DNA of 64,000 nucleotides, from the NCBI GenBank assembly GCA_025602905.1, contig JAHLKI010000044.1, positions 100,482-164,481 of the forward strand, in the 5' to 3' direction. This document shows positions 41,389-53,269 of the stretch, piece by piece (positions within the stretch are counted from its first letter, which is position 1; every line of letters begins with the position of its first letter). The DNA comes from Phlyctochytrium arcticum. Its lineage: Eukaryota; Chytridiomycota; Chytridiomycetes; Chytridiales; Chytridiaceae. Made by a program: the position numbers and the translations under genes. The notes beneath the pieces are model-generated. The model ran no database searches. It saw only the letters and a list, made by a program, of their open reading frames with translations, and had not been told where the DNA came from.

Positions 41389-44300
41389 TTACGATGACGA
41401 GGAAGTCATAGACTCCCTCAGCGTACCTGTGTTTTGAATGCCAGGCACTCTACTCGCCCGAGCTGTGGACGCTGCCCGGGACACTCCCGACAAGGCGCAT
41501 TGTTTAATCATAGCGACCCACAACTGCGCAGTCGCTGCGCTGGAGGTTTGAAAGACGAAGCGGCCATTTTGCGTAATAACGATGAAGCGGGGGGAATCTT
41601 CGCCTTGGGTCACAATGTCGCGTATTCGGGCGGCAGGAAGCACTTCGAATTTACGGGGCTGCGAAGAGGATGGAAAACTTGATTAGTTTTTGCGGGAAAA
41701 AAATCGTGACAATCGAACGTACCACTGCAGCATCATCCATATCGTGTCCGATGATGAGCGAGACTGGCGTGATGGTTGATATTTGTACCTGGCATTTTCG
41801 CCAGGTGCTGAGCAAATTCGACATGTTCCGGTAGGTATGTTTTCCGTTCAGATACTGCAGAATATAAAATGATCGGTTAAAAAAGAAACAACCGCAAGCG
41901 AGGGATAAAAAGTCACATACCTTGGCGGACGGTGCTTTCTCCATTGCCAGAACGCTAATATCCTTCCCGGTGGCACTTCCTTGAATAATAGCTGCCGCTG
42001 CTGCTTCCATCTTGTGCGCACCACCACTGGCGTTGTCATTCTGTTTGAACGTAGTAATGGAGAAACTCTCATCGACTTTGGTAATGTAGACCATAAAGTT
42101 GGAAGCCACGAGCAAGCCAAAGGTTACGACAATGGCGATCCAGGTCAGAATGAATCGGAGAACAAAGGTGAAGGCGGCGCCAGAAGCGGGTCCAAAATAG
42201 GATTGAGGCACAAGAATGACGGCCACAATGACAATATTGTAAACGGCATAGGCCATCTGCTTGGCTTCGCCAAAGTCCACGGGTGCATTTCGGGTCTTGT
42301 AGGATAACACGGCATTGGCGAGTAACATCAATCCGTTGATAGCAAATATGACGATGGTCAAAGCTTGACTGGCGACGGGATGAGCGGTTCCGCAGGTGGG
42401 TGTGTACATGCCACCCCGAACGCGGTTTTCGATGATGGGAAAGTCGACAGCGGTCCAGATTCCGAGAATTATCATTTCAAACGCAATAATGCCACCAGAG
42501 ATTTTGAATAAGAGACTGTTGGCCAATGTCATTGACATGATTTTGTGGTTGTCAAAGATGCGCCAAATACGCCATGCCTTGGTTCCCACATTGCCCTGCG
42601 AAAAAGACCCAGATTAGCTTCTTAATGTCTCCTCTTCTTGACTGACGCAATGACAGTAGACATACCATGACAACCGCAAATCCAACACCTTGTACCCATC
42701 GCTCGGCAACACACTTTTGTGGGGTCATCTCACCAACATTGAAAAACACTGTGGTCAAAAAGATCATCAATCCGACCTACATATTCGTAAAAGCTGGGTT
42801 AGCGTCAACGGTCGAATCTCTTCAAAGCAAAAATCTAGCCTTACCAGAATATTTGCGCAAAAGACTGGACTCCTCTTGATGATTTTCTTGTCGCCCTTCA
42901 AAATTAAAGCCAAGATCGCAATCAGACTGGCCATGCAAAGTGCGAGTGTGACGGCGTAGATGGTCATGAATGCTGCGCCGACTCCGGATTTGAAGTCGAC
43001 CGAGTCACGGATAAGAATGAGGTGATCGGCTGGTACCTAATGGATTTTCGAAAACATGTTGGAAAATAGTCCCCGGACAGCAGGTAGAAATCAAACTTAC
43101 CGTTTCGGTTCCATCATAGTTCAGAAACTTGCGAGCGGCAAAAATGATAGTCCCGTCCGTCTCAAAAGAAGCCACCAACCCAGTTCCCTCCATATCATCA
43201 TAATCCGTTCCATTTGCTGCGTAAATCTCCCAATATTTCTATCAAAAAAGATGTTAAAAGCACGTTCTTCTTCGTCACGCTTTTGCCAATGAGTCCTACA
43301 ATCAAAGCTCCTGCTTCATTCAGGGAAATGTGGCCCAGTGCGCCAGAATACCCCGTATCGGCCAAGACGTCCAGACTCATGTACTGTGAAAGGCTTCGAC
43401 TTGCAAGGTCGTTGATGGTGTAGGTAGAGTTATTCTCCATGATTTTCTTGAAGCCATGAGCGATGAGCCACATGATGTCGTACGCAGCTCTAAAAATGCA
43501 CAGGGTCAGAACGCAATTTCGAGGACCAGTATTTACTAAAACTTACTTTGTAGTGTAGAAGGGATTCTTTCCACTATAGTAGCAGGGAATGATTAAACAA
43601 TCGATAACCGGACGAAATCATTTCCCTTTGACTTACGAGAGGGGGTATGTGATATTATCCGTCTTCGCCAAGTCAGTCCATGTCTCATTGAAAGCCACAG
43701 CAGAGTCTGCCTCCGTATCTGTCCAAGGATACGCTGATAGAAACAAGATTAATCAATGCGGGAACCTAATATGGCGAATTTGTTACGTACCACTAATAAA
43801 TCCTTGCGTTTTGCCGATGGCATCAGCGCCAAAGGCCTCGATCAGCTCGTCCCCTATCAGAATCGTCAGCAACGTCTTGAAGGAAACGGTATTTAATGGC
43901 ATTTGAATAATACCTTCATTGCCGATTCCTGTTGCTCCCAACCAGACGTACTCCTTTCCAACCATTCCAACATCACTGGATAAATTCAAATCAATAAGCA
44001 TAATCCGGCGATCTCGCTCAAAAAACACACTTACTATGCCGCATAGTAGATATCCGCCGTGTTGACTGGGTCGGCACAAATGATTGTGATTCGTCCATCA
44101 ACTTGCTTCAAGTTATCCAGCGCGGTTTTCAACGACTTTTTGTCTGAAGATCCACCCTGGTAGAATCCCTGATCCAGGAGAACTTGGACACCGTGGGATG
44201 TCAAGCGATCTACAACCTTAGCAGCAACTATTTTCGTGATTAGATATGAAGCGATTGGGAAGGAATAAAGTTGGTTCATACCAGCAACTCCGAATTTATC

Positions 44301-45115
44301 GGTCGTCTTGAGAACGGCAACGTTTTTCCAGCCCATAGAAATAATGTAGTCAACCAAAAGTAAAGCGGGACGTTCTTGATCATGAGTAAGACGGTAAACG
44401 TACTACATCCTGAATTTTAGTAATTGCCTCTGCCGAAGGAATGTTGTCCAACTTACGCCATAGATATCGCGGTTACTGAGCGTTGGACTGGACGTTGATG
44501 GACCAAATTGTGGAATCTGAAAAAGTTTACTGATGAGTTCCCAATACCGATAAAAGTTTGCCTTGCACTTGACGGACCTGGTTGAACGAAGTCAAAATTC
44601 CTTCGTATTCGGTTGTTGGACTGGTGAGATCTCCGATAACGGCCACGACACCGCCGTCAATCATGTGCGATGTTGCGGTCCTAAATGTGTCACAATATTA
44701 GTCTTAGATTTCAGTCAAAAGAGAAAAAAAATGTTGATTGTTCTTACAAGGCCTGCGCAGATGTATCCGCCAATGGATTGCCACTGAATCGCGGCAACCA
44801 AGAATCCTGAATATCCAGAGTAAAGTTGGCACCTGAAAAGAAGGAAGAAACAGAGAGTGTGTTAGATGAATTTCCGGGTGGGAAAAAAACGCCTCCTCTC
44901 CAGAATTTACCCGGCAAAAAGTTACTTGATATAATATCGGCAATCGCGAGTCGGACAGCAGGTATGATTCCACTGACTTCTTTGCTGCGCGAAGTGAGCG
45001 AAAAGGGCATGACGAGACCAATCTTGACTTCGACAGCGGCCAGGCATGATGAGATGAGTAGCAAAACACATGTGGCCAAGGTGAGACGCGAGTGGATGTG
45101 ATGTGAGACTGCCAT
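41389..45115 (-). CDS. Class C (GABA-B/metabotropic-like) G-protein-coupled receptor with C-terminal PH-like region
   Basis: Start at 45115 (MAVSHHIHSRLTLATC), with a clear signal peptide ending near SSCLA. About a dozen exons separated by 50-70 bp introns follow. The extracellular half is a Venus-flytrap/ANF-receptor ligand-binding domain: VKIGLVMPF, AVIGDLTSPTTE, IPQFGPSTSSPTLS, MGWKNVAVLKTTDKFG, IICADPVNTADIYYAA, AYDIMWLIAHGF. The membrane half (from FMTIYAVTLALCMASLIAIL) has seven hydrophobic segments of the 7TM_3 type, with AWRIWRIF in an intracellular loop. The cytoplasmic tail reads YLNGKHTYRNMSNLLSTWRKCQV and RDIVTQGEDSPRFIVITQNGRFVFQTSS, resembling a split PH domain. Class C receptors are absent from most Dikarya but known in zoosporic fungi and amoebae. 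It probably senses an amino acid or other small ligand; the ligand is unknown. Confidence 0.83.
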
Positions 45116-45235
45116 CTTGGGGTATGCTTCTGTCTCTTGAAGAAAAACAAAAGCTGGTATCAAAGATTTGCAGTTTTACTTGGGTATAGAAGCAGAATAC
45201 GGTGACGGTTGGGCCCGGGCTTTCCGGCAGCCGTA

Positions 45236-45243
45236 CTTATATA
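45236..45243 (-). promoter_or_regulatory. TATA box of the class C receptor gene
   Basis: TATATAAG on the minus strand, about 120 bp upstream of the ATG at 45115. Confidence 0.55.
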
Positions 45244-46868
45244 CCCAGCTGGGCAATGAACGTGTATCTATACCTATTGCAATTTGACGTTTGCCCAAAA
45301 TAAACTTGTAATCTTCGGGAAACTGTCTCCTGTGTTGTTAAGATGCTTCTCAACTTACGCTGGGGCGACAAAACACGAGTGTCTAGCACATCCGTCGCGT
45401 TTCTCCCGCTCATGTCAAAAAAAGGGCCGGACCCATCGACTTTCATATTGATGACCATTAACACCACCCATTCGGTTCACAGATGGCGGTGATCCAAAAT
45501 AAAGTCATTAAGCAATCCATTACCCAGCCTTTGTCTCTTTGTGCTATTGACAACGAAAAAAATTGAATACGAGCGCCCAGCCAACAAAAAAGCTAAGTTG
45601 AGTCTGCCCTCAGCGGAAGCAACTGATACCCGAAAAACTTAAAGTGGATTAGAATGCTTCGATCTGTCAAACGTTGGGCGCGCAAATAGTAGAATTATTT
45701 CGAGGTTTGCAATTTTGGGGCAATGCGGAAATAGATTCTGAAAGCAGAGAGCCTGTTCACGCTATTTTCGTCAACTTTTCGAAGACACTCACATAATGGC
45801 GGTAATTTTCGAAAGTCCAAATCTTTTAACTTGATAGTTTGTGTAGTATGTAGGTATGCATTTTTTTAACTTTGGCACATTCTGGTAGTTCCTTGTTCGC
45901 CATTTTGCACATGTCAAGATATAATGGTTAGATATCATACCAATCTTTTAACCCCCAGATGCTCCATATCCAGGTACATATAGCTTTTTTAATAATCAAA
46001 GATTTTATTTGCTTTTAGTATCAAGGCAATTTGCTCAAAAGATTCAAAAGGAATCAGAACAAGACAGATTTGGTACACGAAAACTAAATAAGATCAGCAC
46101 TTAGTTGCTGTGTGATCGTCCCATGGAGCCTAATGCCGATGTTGGGCAAGTCGCTCGGCAGGTCGTTGGCAGGCCGTTGGGCAGGTCGGGTATAACTACG
46201 CCTTGCTTTATTACAAACAAGCTCAAGTCAAATTGCTGTGGTTAAATCAAGTTGTCTCGGAGATCAGCGATCGCAACGACGCACACAGAGAGAATCACTG
46301 TACAAGCGATCCATATTCCCTCAGTGTCGGATATTCATAGAAAGAGGGGACTGTGAAATGAACCGCTTCTTTTTCTACCTGCAGTACTGTAAAGTCAAGA
46401 GGGTCGTTATTTTCCCACCAATTAGTGCACCATTTATCAGATACGTTTCTGCAACAGATTTTATTACGAATTGATATGACCCTCTACTGGAACCTGCATA
46501 TTCTTCCTACTCCCATCGTATGGGATCGTATGGCGTGGCCGTTCACGTTCAAGCTCCTCACATGGCAGATTGGCAGCCATCCTCTAGGTATTGCAACAAA
46601 TGCGCTCTCCCGACAACGATGGTATTTATCTCAGATAGGGGCAAAAGAATTGTCTTGAATGGTGGTCATGCCAGAATGTGCACTCCCATATGAATTTATT
46701 TAAGCATTTCCTACCTGTTGTGAAAACGCAAATTGGTTCCTGCAAGCAAATGTATGTTAATCAACCTGGTCGGTGAGAAGGGCGTACATTTATTCATGCC
46801 CTTTAGAGGTTGTCCATTTGGCAATGGGGTAGGCGTGCTTTAACAGTTCCTGCATTGTAATCTCTCTA
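45244..46868. other. Long intergenic region, no gene recognised
   Basis: AT-rich DNA without a supportable gene. A short cluster of GGCAGGTCG-like words occurs at 46144-46190 and a related GTTGGGCAGGT pair at ~47366-47396, hinting at a dispersed repeat. Two open frames at 46238-46658 match nothing I know. Confidence 0.45.
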
Positions 46869-47078
46869 CACCGAAGTCAGTAATTAGTGTTGGTGGAGAA
46901 TTAGTGTAGGTTGAGAATTAGTGTTGCCAACACTAATTCTGATGACTAACACTCGTTCTTTTAACATTGGGTCAGGACTGATGGTTCAGAATTAGTGTTG
47001 GCAACACTAATTCTTGAAATTGGGTGAGGATTTCTTGTTCAGAATTAGTGTTCCCAACACTAATTACTGACTTCGGTG
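46869..47078 (+). mobile_element. TA-flanked MITE with 25-bp inverted termini
   Basis: The element is 210 bp and non-coding. Termini begin CACCGAAGTCAGTAATTAG and match each other as perfect inverted repeats for 25 bp. Dinucleotide TA flanks both ends (46867-46868 and 47079-47080), as for Tc1-mariner-type MITEs. The core word AATTAGTGTTG or its complement recurs about eight times, building two perfect internal palindromes (46914-46938 and 46988-47012). Its ends differ from those of the pogo element at 7786, so a different transposase would be needed. Confidence 0.75.
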
Positions 47079-47409
47079 TAACTTGGCAGTTCTTGTGTAA
47101 CATTCGTCAATTGCTAAAACGTGGCGATATTCACACGGAGAAAAACGACATAACCCTCCTCCATCAAAAATATGTAAAATCAATGATAAAGCAAAATAAA
47201 TGATGAATCTACATATATACAGATGTCTAGCGGAAAAGGAACTAGCGTACGCCCCGCTCAAACGAAAATCAGACAAAAAAGAACTGGTAAGCAAAAATTG
47301 CATGAGATCAACGATGTTTAGTTCCTGTTTGTATGTAAGATGGGATAAAAAAAATGTCCTTGTATCGGATCAGTTGGGCAGGTTGTTGGGCAGGTCCAAC
47401 AAAGCGATC
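47079..47409. other. Intergenic, no gene seen
   Basis: AT-rich; probably the 3' flank of the minus-strand gene ending at 47410. The GTTGGGCAGGT pair at ~47366-47396 is the only notable motif. Confidence 0.4.
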
Positions 47410-48623
47410 TCACGCTTCCTGGGTCTCGAAATGAAATTGAGATGGCAATTCGTCGTTGAGCGTCGCGTTCGGAATCTTGCGTGCTACTGCGTAGGCACCA
47501 TGAAAATTATCATCTCGGAGGCAGGAAAGAAAAATTTTCCAGTTCAGGACCTGGCTCGCTAGCTCTTCTTCTAGGACGCGGGGTTGGCTGTCGAGCGTCT
47601 TGAACAATGCGGCGCCGAGACTCTCGTTGTCATTGTCGTCGTCGTCGTCGTCGTCGAGTTCCTTGTAAGCAAGCTCATGCGTAGAACGGTGGGGGTAGTA
47701 CCATTTCCACTCTTGCAAGAAGCGTCTCATGAGCGCCCACGTTCTCAGAAAAGCCTCGGTCTTGGGGATGTCGAGCTCCCTGCACTTGGAGCGGAATCGC
47801 TTGCAGTTATCATGGGGTACAATATACCAAGATTTGATATCGTATGGGAACTCAAAATCTCCGTATCGAAGAAACTCCAAGGTGTGCTTCCTCGTAGAGT
47901 ATGCCTGGACGAGAATTGGAGTTAATATTGTTGGCGAAGGACTCCTGCAAGTTGGCTTACTGAAGAAAAGGGGTCGAAAGCGGTGGTTTGTTTGAGAGCG
48001 TAGTGCTTGTCCGCTTCGGAGTCCCAATACCAGGGTCCTCCACGTACCGTGGGATCATAGCGGAGATGATCCAAGTCTTTGTACTTATCTACTAGACTGG
48101 TAGGTACCACAAAAATCCTCGATGCAGATTGGCTTTTGTGGTAGTCGATTACCTCCAGGAAGTAGTAGGTGAAGTTATTCCCGTCAGCGTCTTCGTCAAG
48201 GATACCCCCTGTGCCGTAGAGATTCAAGTTGAAGACGACAGGTCCAAATCGCGGGCTGAGCTCACTATTCGGCGCAACCCAGCACGTTTTTGTATGGTGG
48301 ATGCACGCATACTCGGGTGGAATGGTTGTTTGTTCGAGGAGAGCAAGTCCGTGGTTGGCTACAGTAGAGTCATCGGAAGAACGCCCAGAAATTTTGCCGT
48401 CAGTAGCGATTTGCCCGGATGTTTCGATGTGCGTTGCGTGGACAAGACCGTCGAACTCCTCGTAGTCCTCCATGCATGTATCTCCAAGGGCGGTTTCGTC
48501 TGAGTCTTGAGGTGGGTTCACATTCTCTGGCAGCCAGTGAGTATACTGTTGCGGAAAGAAGGAGGAGGGACCACATCTGGGAGGGTGGCTACGGCAGAGC
48601 TGGCGCTTTCCATCAACCGTCAT
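47410..48623 (-). CDS. Unrecognised conserved-looking protein
   Basis: Two exons, 48623-47961 and 47904-47410, join in phase 0 to give about 385 aa. No family is recognised. Visible features are an acidic N-terminal half (YEEFDGLVHATHIET), a segment PRFGPVVFNLNLYGTGGI and then NNFTYYFLEVIDYHKS, which read like a beta-rich fold, a WYWDSEADKHYAL motif, and after the intron a basic helical region (CKRFRSKCRELDIPKTEAF) followed by a run of seven Asp. A TATA box at 48991-48998 sits ~370 bp upstream, and an in-frame stop lies six codons before the ATG, so an untranslated first exon or a spliced upstream ATG (for example near 48818) is possible. Confidence 0.5.
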
Positions 48624-48990
48624 GCTGCCCGGGCGATCTCAGGTTCGATTCTATATGCGCGGAGAAGGGCAGTGCAGATGGCCCCTTGCTTTTTTGGGAA
48701 AGATCGATAGGGGAATGAGTGCTACGATCTTAGTAGATGCGGGAGTTAGATGAGTGTTGCATGCACGTGTAGTCAACCCAACCTTGAAGGAAGACCGTTG
48801 GGCGAACAGAGGAAAAGACATGATAGTGGAGGAGTAAGCTAAGTTGCTATATCTAAGGGACAAACAAACCTGAAAGCACTACTTTTCGTTGCGAAAGCTG
48901 GAAGGGTCGTGCGAATGAGTCGGAAGGGATGGCTAGGAAGGAGAACTCAGCACGTACAGAACCCCGAAGTGTCCGGACCTTTATCAGGAC

Positions 48991-48998
48991 CTTTATAT
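48991..48998 (-). promoter_or_regulatory. TATA box upstream of the 47410-48623 gene
   Basis: TATATAAAG-type box on the minus strand. It is well formed, and no other minus-strand gene lies nearby, so it most likely drives the unrecognised gene downstream. Confidence 0.45.
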
Positions 48999-48999
48999 A

Positions 49000-49775
49000 C
49001 CGAAGCAATGTGGCTGTGCATGTTGATGAAGTGTCACCGTCAAAATTGACGGTCAAATTTCGTCAAAGTTGAAAGCAGCGAGTTGAAAGTTCGCGTCAAC
49101 TCGACCAGAGCTAGATCCAAAGCCGGGCCGATTATCCTGGGCTTTGCGCCTCGCGCAAAACAACAGTGCTAAGAGTTTCCGAGCATAGGTAGTTTGAATT
49201 CGCAGCAGTATATGTAATGAGGAAGATATTGAGTTATAGGCAAACAACTTTCATTTCATTTCTTCTTCCACTCTGCCTTAATACAATTTGTGATATTTCC
49301 CTTACGCACCTCAACTACCGATCAAACCTAGCAGGGTGCTAACAATCGTTTTATTTCTTTTCCATCTTTGTCTTACAATAACTACCGTATTAAACAAGCT
49401 ATTGAACTCTCCGTTGCGGGCCTGGCGTGCAAAAATTGCCATTTACTTCTGACAAGCTGCCAATTATCGTTTTATTTTCTTGTCTCTGCTCGTAACTTTT
49501 GAGACTCTAGCTACCATTTGAATCTAAGAACATGCTTATAACGTTTGATGTCTCCATTGCAAGCCTGGGGGTGCATTAGCTACCAGTTATCGTTTCATTT
49601 CTTTCCGCCTCACCAGATATCAGCGATCAAAACGTCACCCCCGACAGAAATTCGGAGAAATGTAGAATATGATATTTTCAAAGAAAGCAAGCACAACAAA
49701 GAAAAATCCCAAACCGAATCAGGAAAAAACCAAACAAAAGAACACACAAACTTTTCGATTAATCTACAAAACACT
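49000..49775. other. Intergenic, no gene seen
   Basis: AT-rich DNA with a loosely repeated phrase (ATCGTTTTATTTC) at ~49346, ~49468 and ~49580. The open frames have no recognisable content. The right end is the 3' flank of the carrier gene. Confidence 0.45.
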
Positions 49776-51075
49776 CTACGCAACAATTTTGGGTGCCCGC
49801 AACCGCAACAACACCAGGAGCCAAACAGCATTCGAAAACAATTCTTCCTTGAACGCAAATGTGAATGCAGCCGCCAAGACGGATTGCAAGAGTTTGGCTT
49901 CGATGCCCTTGTATAGGCCCTTGACGCCTTCCTGGGCAATGATTTTGCGGAAACCGTCGAGGACGGAGGTGTAGCGGGTGGATTCGTCGGTTTGTTTGAG
50001 TTGCATGCGGGATTTGACCACGCTACAAGAAAAATGGGTAAGATTATGAGTGAAAATAATGAATGGAGGATGGGCTTACATGTAGGGATAGGTGATGCTG
50101 GTGGCGGCGAGTTTACTGATGGCGCCGAGAAGGAAAAAGTCGATTCCTCCCAACTCGCCCTTTCGGTTTTGGAGCCAGGCCTTCAAGCGCTCAAAGACTG
50201 TGAACTGGATGACGGGGTTGATGACTAAAATGAGCGCAGGGAGAATGCCTTGGAAGAATCTTGGAGTAGTTTCGGGTTAGGTAACTGTTTTAAGTCATGT
50301 AAGAAGCTAATGTTTACCCCATAGGACCCTCCTCACGCAAAATTCGCATAGCAGTCTGGATCGTGCTTTGCTTCTTCAAGACGGGTTTACCATTGTCATC
50401 CAAGGATTCCTTCTTGACGACCTGGCGGGTGTTGACGACCCAAATGGGGTTGGTCAAACTCGCTGTCGCGGCACCTGGAGATGGAACTGTTCAGAAACCA
50501 GGATCCGAGTTAGAAATTACAGAGGAAATGTACCAGCAATAGCTCCGGTAAGCATGTTTTCGCCAATCGTCAAAGCCCGTCCAGCGGCCACACCCTTCTC
50601 GATACCAGCCTTGACGAGCTCATACCAGTAGTAGTAGACAAACTGTGTAATAGCAATACCAAATATGGCCGAGTTGATTCCGCTAAAAATTCATCGCATA
50701 AACAAACCAAGTGGGGACGCGTTCAAAGGCATGGAACGTACGAGTAGAGTCCTTTGGGTCCTTCCTCCTTCATGATCTTTTGAAATGCCTGGACTTGGCT
50801 GATTTTTGTACCGGCTTTGCTGACTTGGGAGCGTGTAGAGAGGGTTGTGAGGGGGTAGGTCAGGGCCATACTAGGGACATTCACAACATTTTTTTTAGCA
50901 AACAACACTTCTCGCTCCAATTCGCATCAACCCGTCTTCTCTCTACCTGATCATACCGCCTCCGGCACCTAACCATAGGAAAGTTGCGCATTAGATTCCT
51001 TGACTTTGGCTTGACGCGAAAGACACTGCTTGTGTGCAACTTACCGGCCAAAGCATGGGCAACATTGTCCGACAT
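49776..51075 (-). CDS. SLC25A17: Peroxisomal adenine-nucleotide carrier (PMP47/PMP34/Ant1 family)
   Basis: Seven exons (51075-51045, 50968-50947, 50870-50742, 50682-50534, 50474-50318, 50259-50080, 50022-49776) give 304 aa, the normal mitochondrial-carrier length. Three repeats are present, with signatures YPLTTLSTRSQV, NPIWVVNTRQVV and YPYIVVKSRMQL. The start MSDNVAHALAGAGGGMI.M and the C-terminal GLYKGIEAKLLQSVLAAAFTFAFKEEL match the PMP34/PMP47 branch rather than other carriers. The family imports ATP (and CoA-type cofactors) into peroxisomes in exchange for AMP, powering fatty-acid activation. Exon 2 is only 22 nt yet is required for the frame; it supplies residues ~11-18 of helix 1. No signal peptide, as expected. 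Confidence 0.9.
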
Positions 51076-51361
51076 GGTGAAATAAGCTCTGGTCCTATGT
51101 GTGAATAAGTTGCTGGTTGTGGGTTGCCTTTTCAAAGTTGGATCAACGGCGAGGGAAAGTCAAAGTTCGGGTGTCCTATAAGCCGAAATTGCCGCCGGGA
51201 AAAGGCGGAGACCGACCGCATGACAGCCGTCATCACTGGGCTGACACGTGGTTGCGCAGCACTGTATTTCTGAAAAGTGTGGGATTTCTAGTAATTTTCT
51301 ACTGTACAGGTACGCGAATTTGGAGAAGACTAGATACAAAAAGGGTATGGAGGTATATAGG

Positions 51362-53269
51362 TTATGTGAAAGAGGAAACGAGAATGGTATCGCCATCTTC
51401 AACACCATAAAAGTCCACATCACGAATCCAGTCGTCCATGGGCACTCCCTCTACGGTTGAAGCAAGATTGTTCCCCTCATCCATGCCTTCTCGGGCAAGC
51501 CAGCCGGCAGCAAGGTTGGCTGATCCTTGGCCCTGAGCAGCAGCCGTTGACATGGATTCATCAGACGACTGGACGGGTTGATGGGTGAGTGTGAGGGACG
51601 CGTGGAATTTTGGGGGGATGCGGAGGGATCGCGCGGCCAGGACGCGTAGGACCCGGAGCATCATTGTTGCTGGAATCTTTTTGGTGACGGGTTCAAGTTG
51701 GGCAGTGATGGGCGAAGAGTGAGTTGGCGGGTGGTAGAGGAATTGAACTGATACGAGACGATCTTTGAGGAGTGTGGATGTGGCGGTAGCAGCCGAGGAA
51801 TGCATGGAAGGGGGTCCATACTGGACACAGAGGTCTCGATAGCGCGGATGTTTGGCTTCAAAGGCGACGGGGAGTGTCATGTGCAGTGGTCCATTAGTTT
51901 GCTCTTGCTCAAGTTGCAATGTCTGCAGCTGAGCAGGTGAAAGTAGGGATCGCAATTCTTCAGCGCATTTGGTGAGGTAAAACAGTTCACCATCCCGGCG
52001 TTCTTTGGGTGTAATGGCGGATCCATTGACACTAGTGAGCCGGGAAACACGAGCGAGTAGAAAGGCAAGAATATCCGATGGCCGAGTGCTGAACTCTTCC
52101 AGTACGGGATTCCGCCGGACACGAAGTTCCGTCAAGGCCGGGAAGGTATTGAAAACATGGATCGCGCTCCAGGTCGCGAGGCGGTTTCCCGATATATTGA
52201 GGGTAGTCAAATGCTGAAATTCAGTGGGATCCGGTGGTGCGACGTTTGAGATTTGGTTGTTGGCGAGCATGAGCGTTTGCAGTTTGGGGAGTTTGACAAC
52301 CGCCCGCACGACATTCCAGTCACTTATGGCATTGTCGTCCAGGTTCAGGAGCGTGAGATTGGCAAACCCCGACACTCGGTAGGGCTCTCCGTCTGGACCA
52401 TGGGATTGAGGATATGAAGGGTCGAGAAAAGAAGAGAATTGATTCTGATGAAAGTGCAGCGTTTCGAGTGCCGGCAGGTATGGCTCTATCGTTTGAACCT
52501 CTGACCATGGCATGAGTGTTCCCATAAGCGTGAGTGCCTTCAATTGTTGAAAGGCACCTTGCAACATCATTGGGGGTTGGGGTACGGGTTTGATGCGATT
52601 GTAGGCGAGCCGCAACGACTCTAGATGGGGTAACTGGCGGCAAATGTCGGCAACTTGGTCCCAGGAATCGAACAAATTTCGCGACAAGTCAAGATCCTCA
52701 ATAGCCGGGCAGGTCATTGTCAGCGTTTGCGCCGTCTCAGCATCGATAGCATATCCTACTCGTTGCCCTGCCAGCCCCACCTCGCGCAATTCGTCCAATT
52801 TACCAATCTTGCGGGCGACCTTGGCCCACCCGACGGTTTCTACTGCAATCTTCTTGTCGGATGACAAGACGCCTGCCTCATTTGGCTGCAGCTGGATAAC
52901 TGAGTCTTCAATAACGTGTTGCGGGGCGTACTTTTCGAGCAGGGCAGCCAAGAAGGAACGCGGAAAGGAGTCTTTGGCAGTGACGGTAGCGGCTCGAACA
53001 AAGGATCCAGAGGGTGCTCCATTGTGAGTGGTAAAATAGGAGATGCCTTTATGCTCTCCGGCATGTTTTCCGCGGGTGGGGTCGTCCCATTCTATGCCAT
53101 ACCACCATTTCGACGTATCCGTTTGACTTTCGCTGGTGATCTCTGGCGACGGTTTGGGGACGGGTCCAAAGTAGCGGACAGTTCCAAAGTCTCCCGCGAC
53201 GCACACCCGGGTACCCACTGGTGGTGGTTGTTGGCGTTGATCCGGCAGCGCCAAGGAACCCGTAGTCAT
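51362..53269 (-). CDS. TBCE: Tubulin-folding cofactor E
   Basis: A single exon of 635 aa. The N-terminus is a CAP-Gly domain (GTVRYFGPV, WYGIEWDDPTRGKHAG, GSFVRA) that binds the alpha-tubulin tail. About seven leucine-rich repeats follow (LESLRLAYNRI, LTLLNLDDNAISDW, LQTLMLANNQIS, LTTLNISGNRLATW, LTELRVRRNPV). The C-terminal ~100 aa is a ubiquitin-like domain ending in DWIRDVDFYGVEDGDTILV. This order is the TBCE/Pac2/Alp21 arrangement. The protein helps fold and recycle alpha-tubulin. Its lack of introns contrasts with most neighbours. Confidence 0.93.
   Translation of the reverse strand: MTTGSLALPDQRQQPPPVGTRVCVAGDFGTVRYFGPVPKPSPEITSESQTDTSKWWYGIEWDDPTRGKHAGEHKGISYFTTHNGAPSGSFVRAATVTAKDSFPRSFLAALLEKYAPQHVIEDSVIQLQPNEAGVLSSDKKIAVETVGWAKVARKIGKLDELREVGLAGQRVGYAIDAETAQTLTMTCPAIEDLDLSRNLFDSWDQVADICRQLPHLESLRLAYNRIKPVPQPPMMLQGAFQQLKALTLMGTLMPWSEVQTIEPYLPALETLHFHQNQFSSFLDPSYPQSHGPDGEPYRVSGFANLTLLNLDDNAISDWNVVRAVVKLPKLQTLMLANNQISNVAPPDPTEFQHLTTLNISGNRLATWSAIHVFNTFPALTELRVRRNPVLEEFSTRPSDILAFLLARVSRLTSVNGSAITPKERRDGELFYLTKCAEELRSLLSPAQLQTLQLEQEQTNGPLHMTLPVAFEAKHPRYRDLCVQYGPPSMHSSAATATSTLLKDRLVSVQFLYHPPTHSSPITAQLEPVTKKIPATMMLRVLRVLAARSLRIPPKFHASLTLTHQPVQSSDESMSTAAAQGQGSANLAAGWLAREGMDEGNNLASTVEGVPMDDWIRDVDFYGVEDGDTILVSSFT

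Noticed and set aside
46140..46195. GTTGGGCAGGTCG repeats as a possible regulatory or satellite array
   Set aside because: Only a few imperfect copies at two places; too little to call a feature.
46238..46658. Two overlapping plus-strand ORFs as host genes
   Set aside because: No family, no promoter signal and mixed composition; likely chance frames.
48600..48680. GGTTCGATTC-like B box suggesting a tRNA
   Set aside because: No matching acceptor stem, D arm or anticodon stem could be drawn around it.
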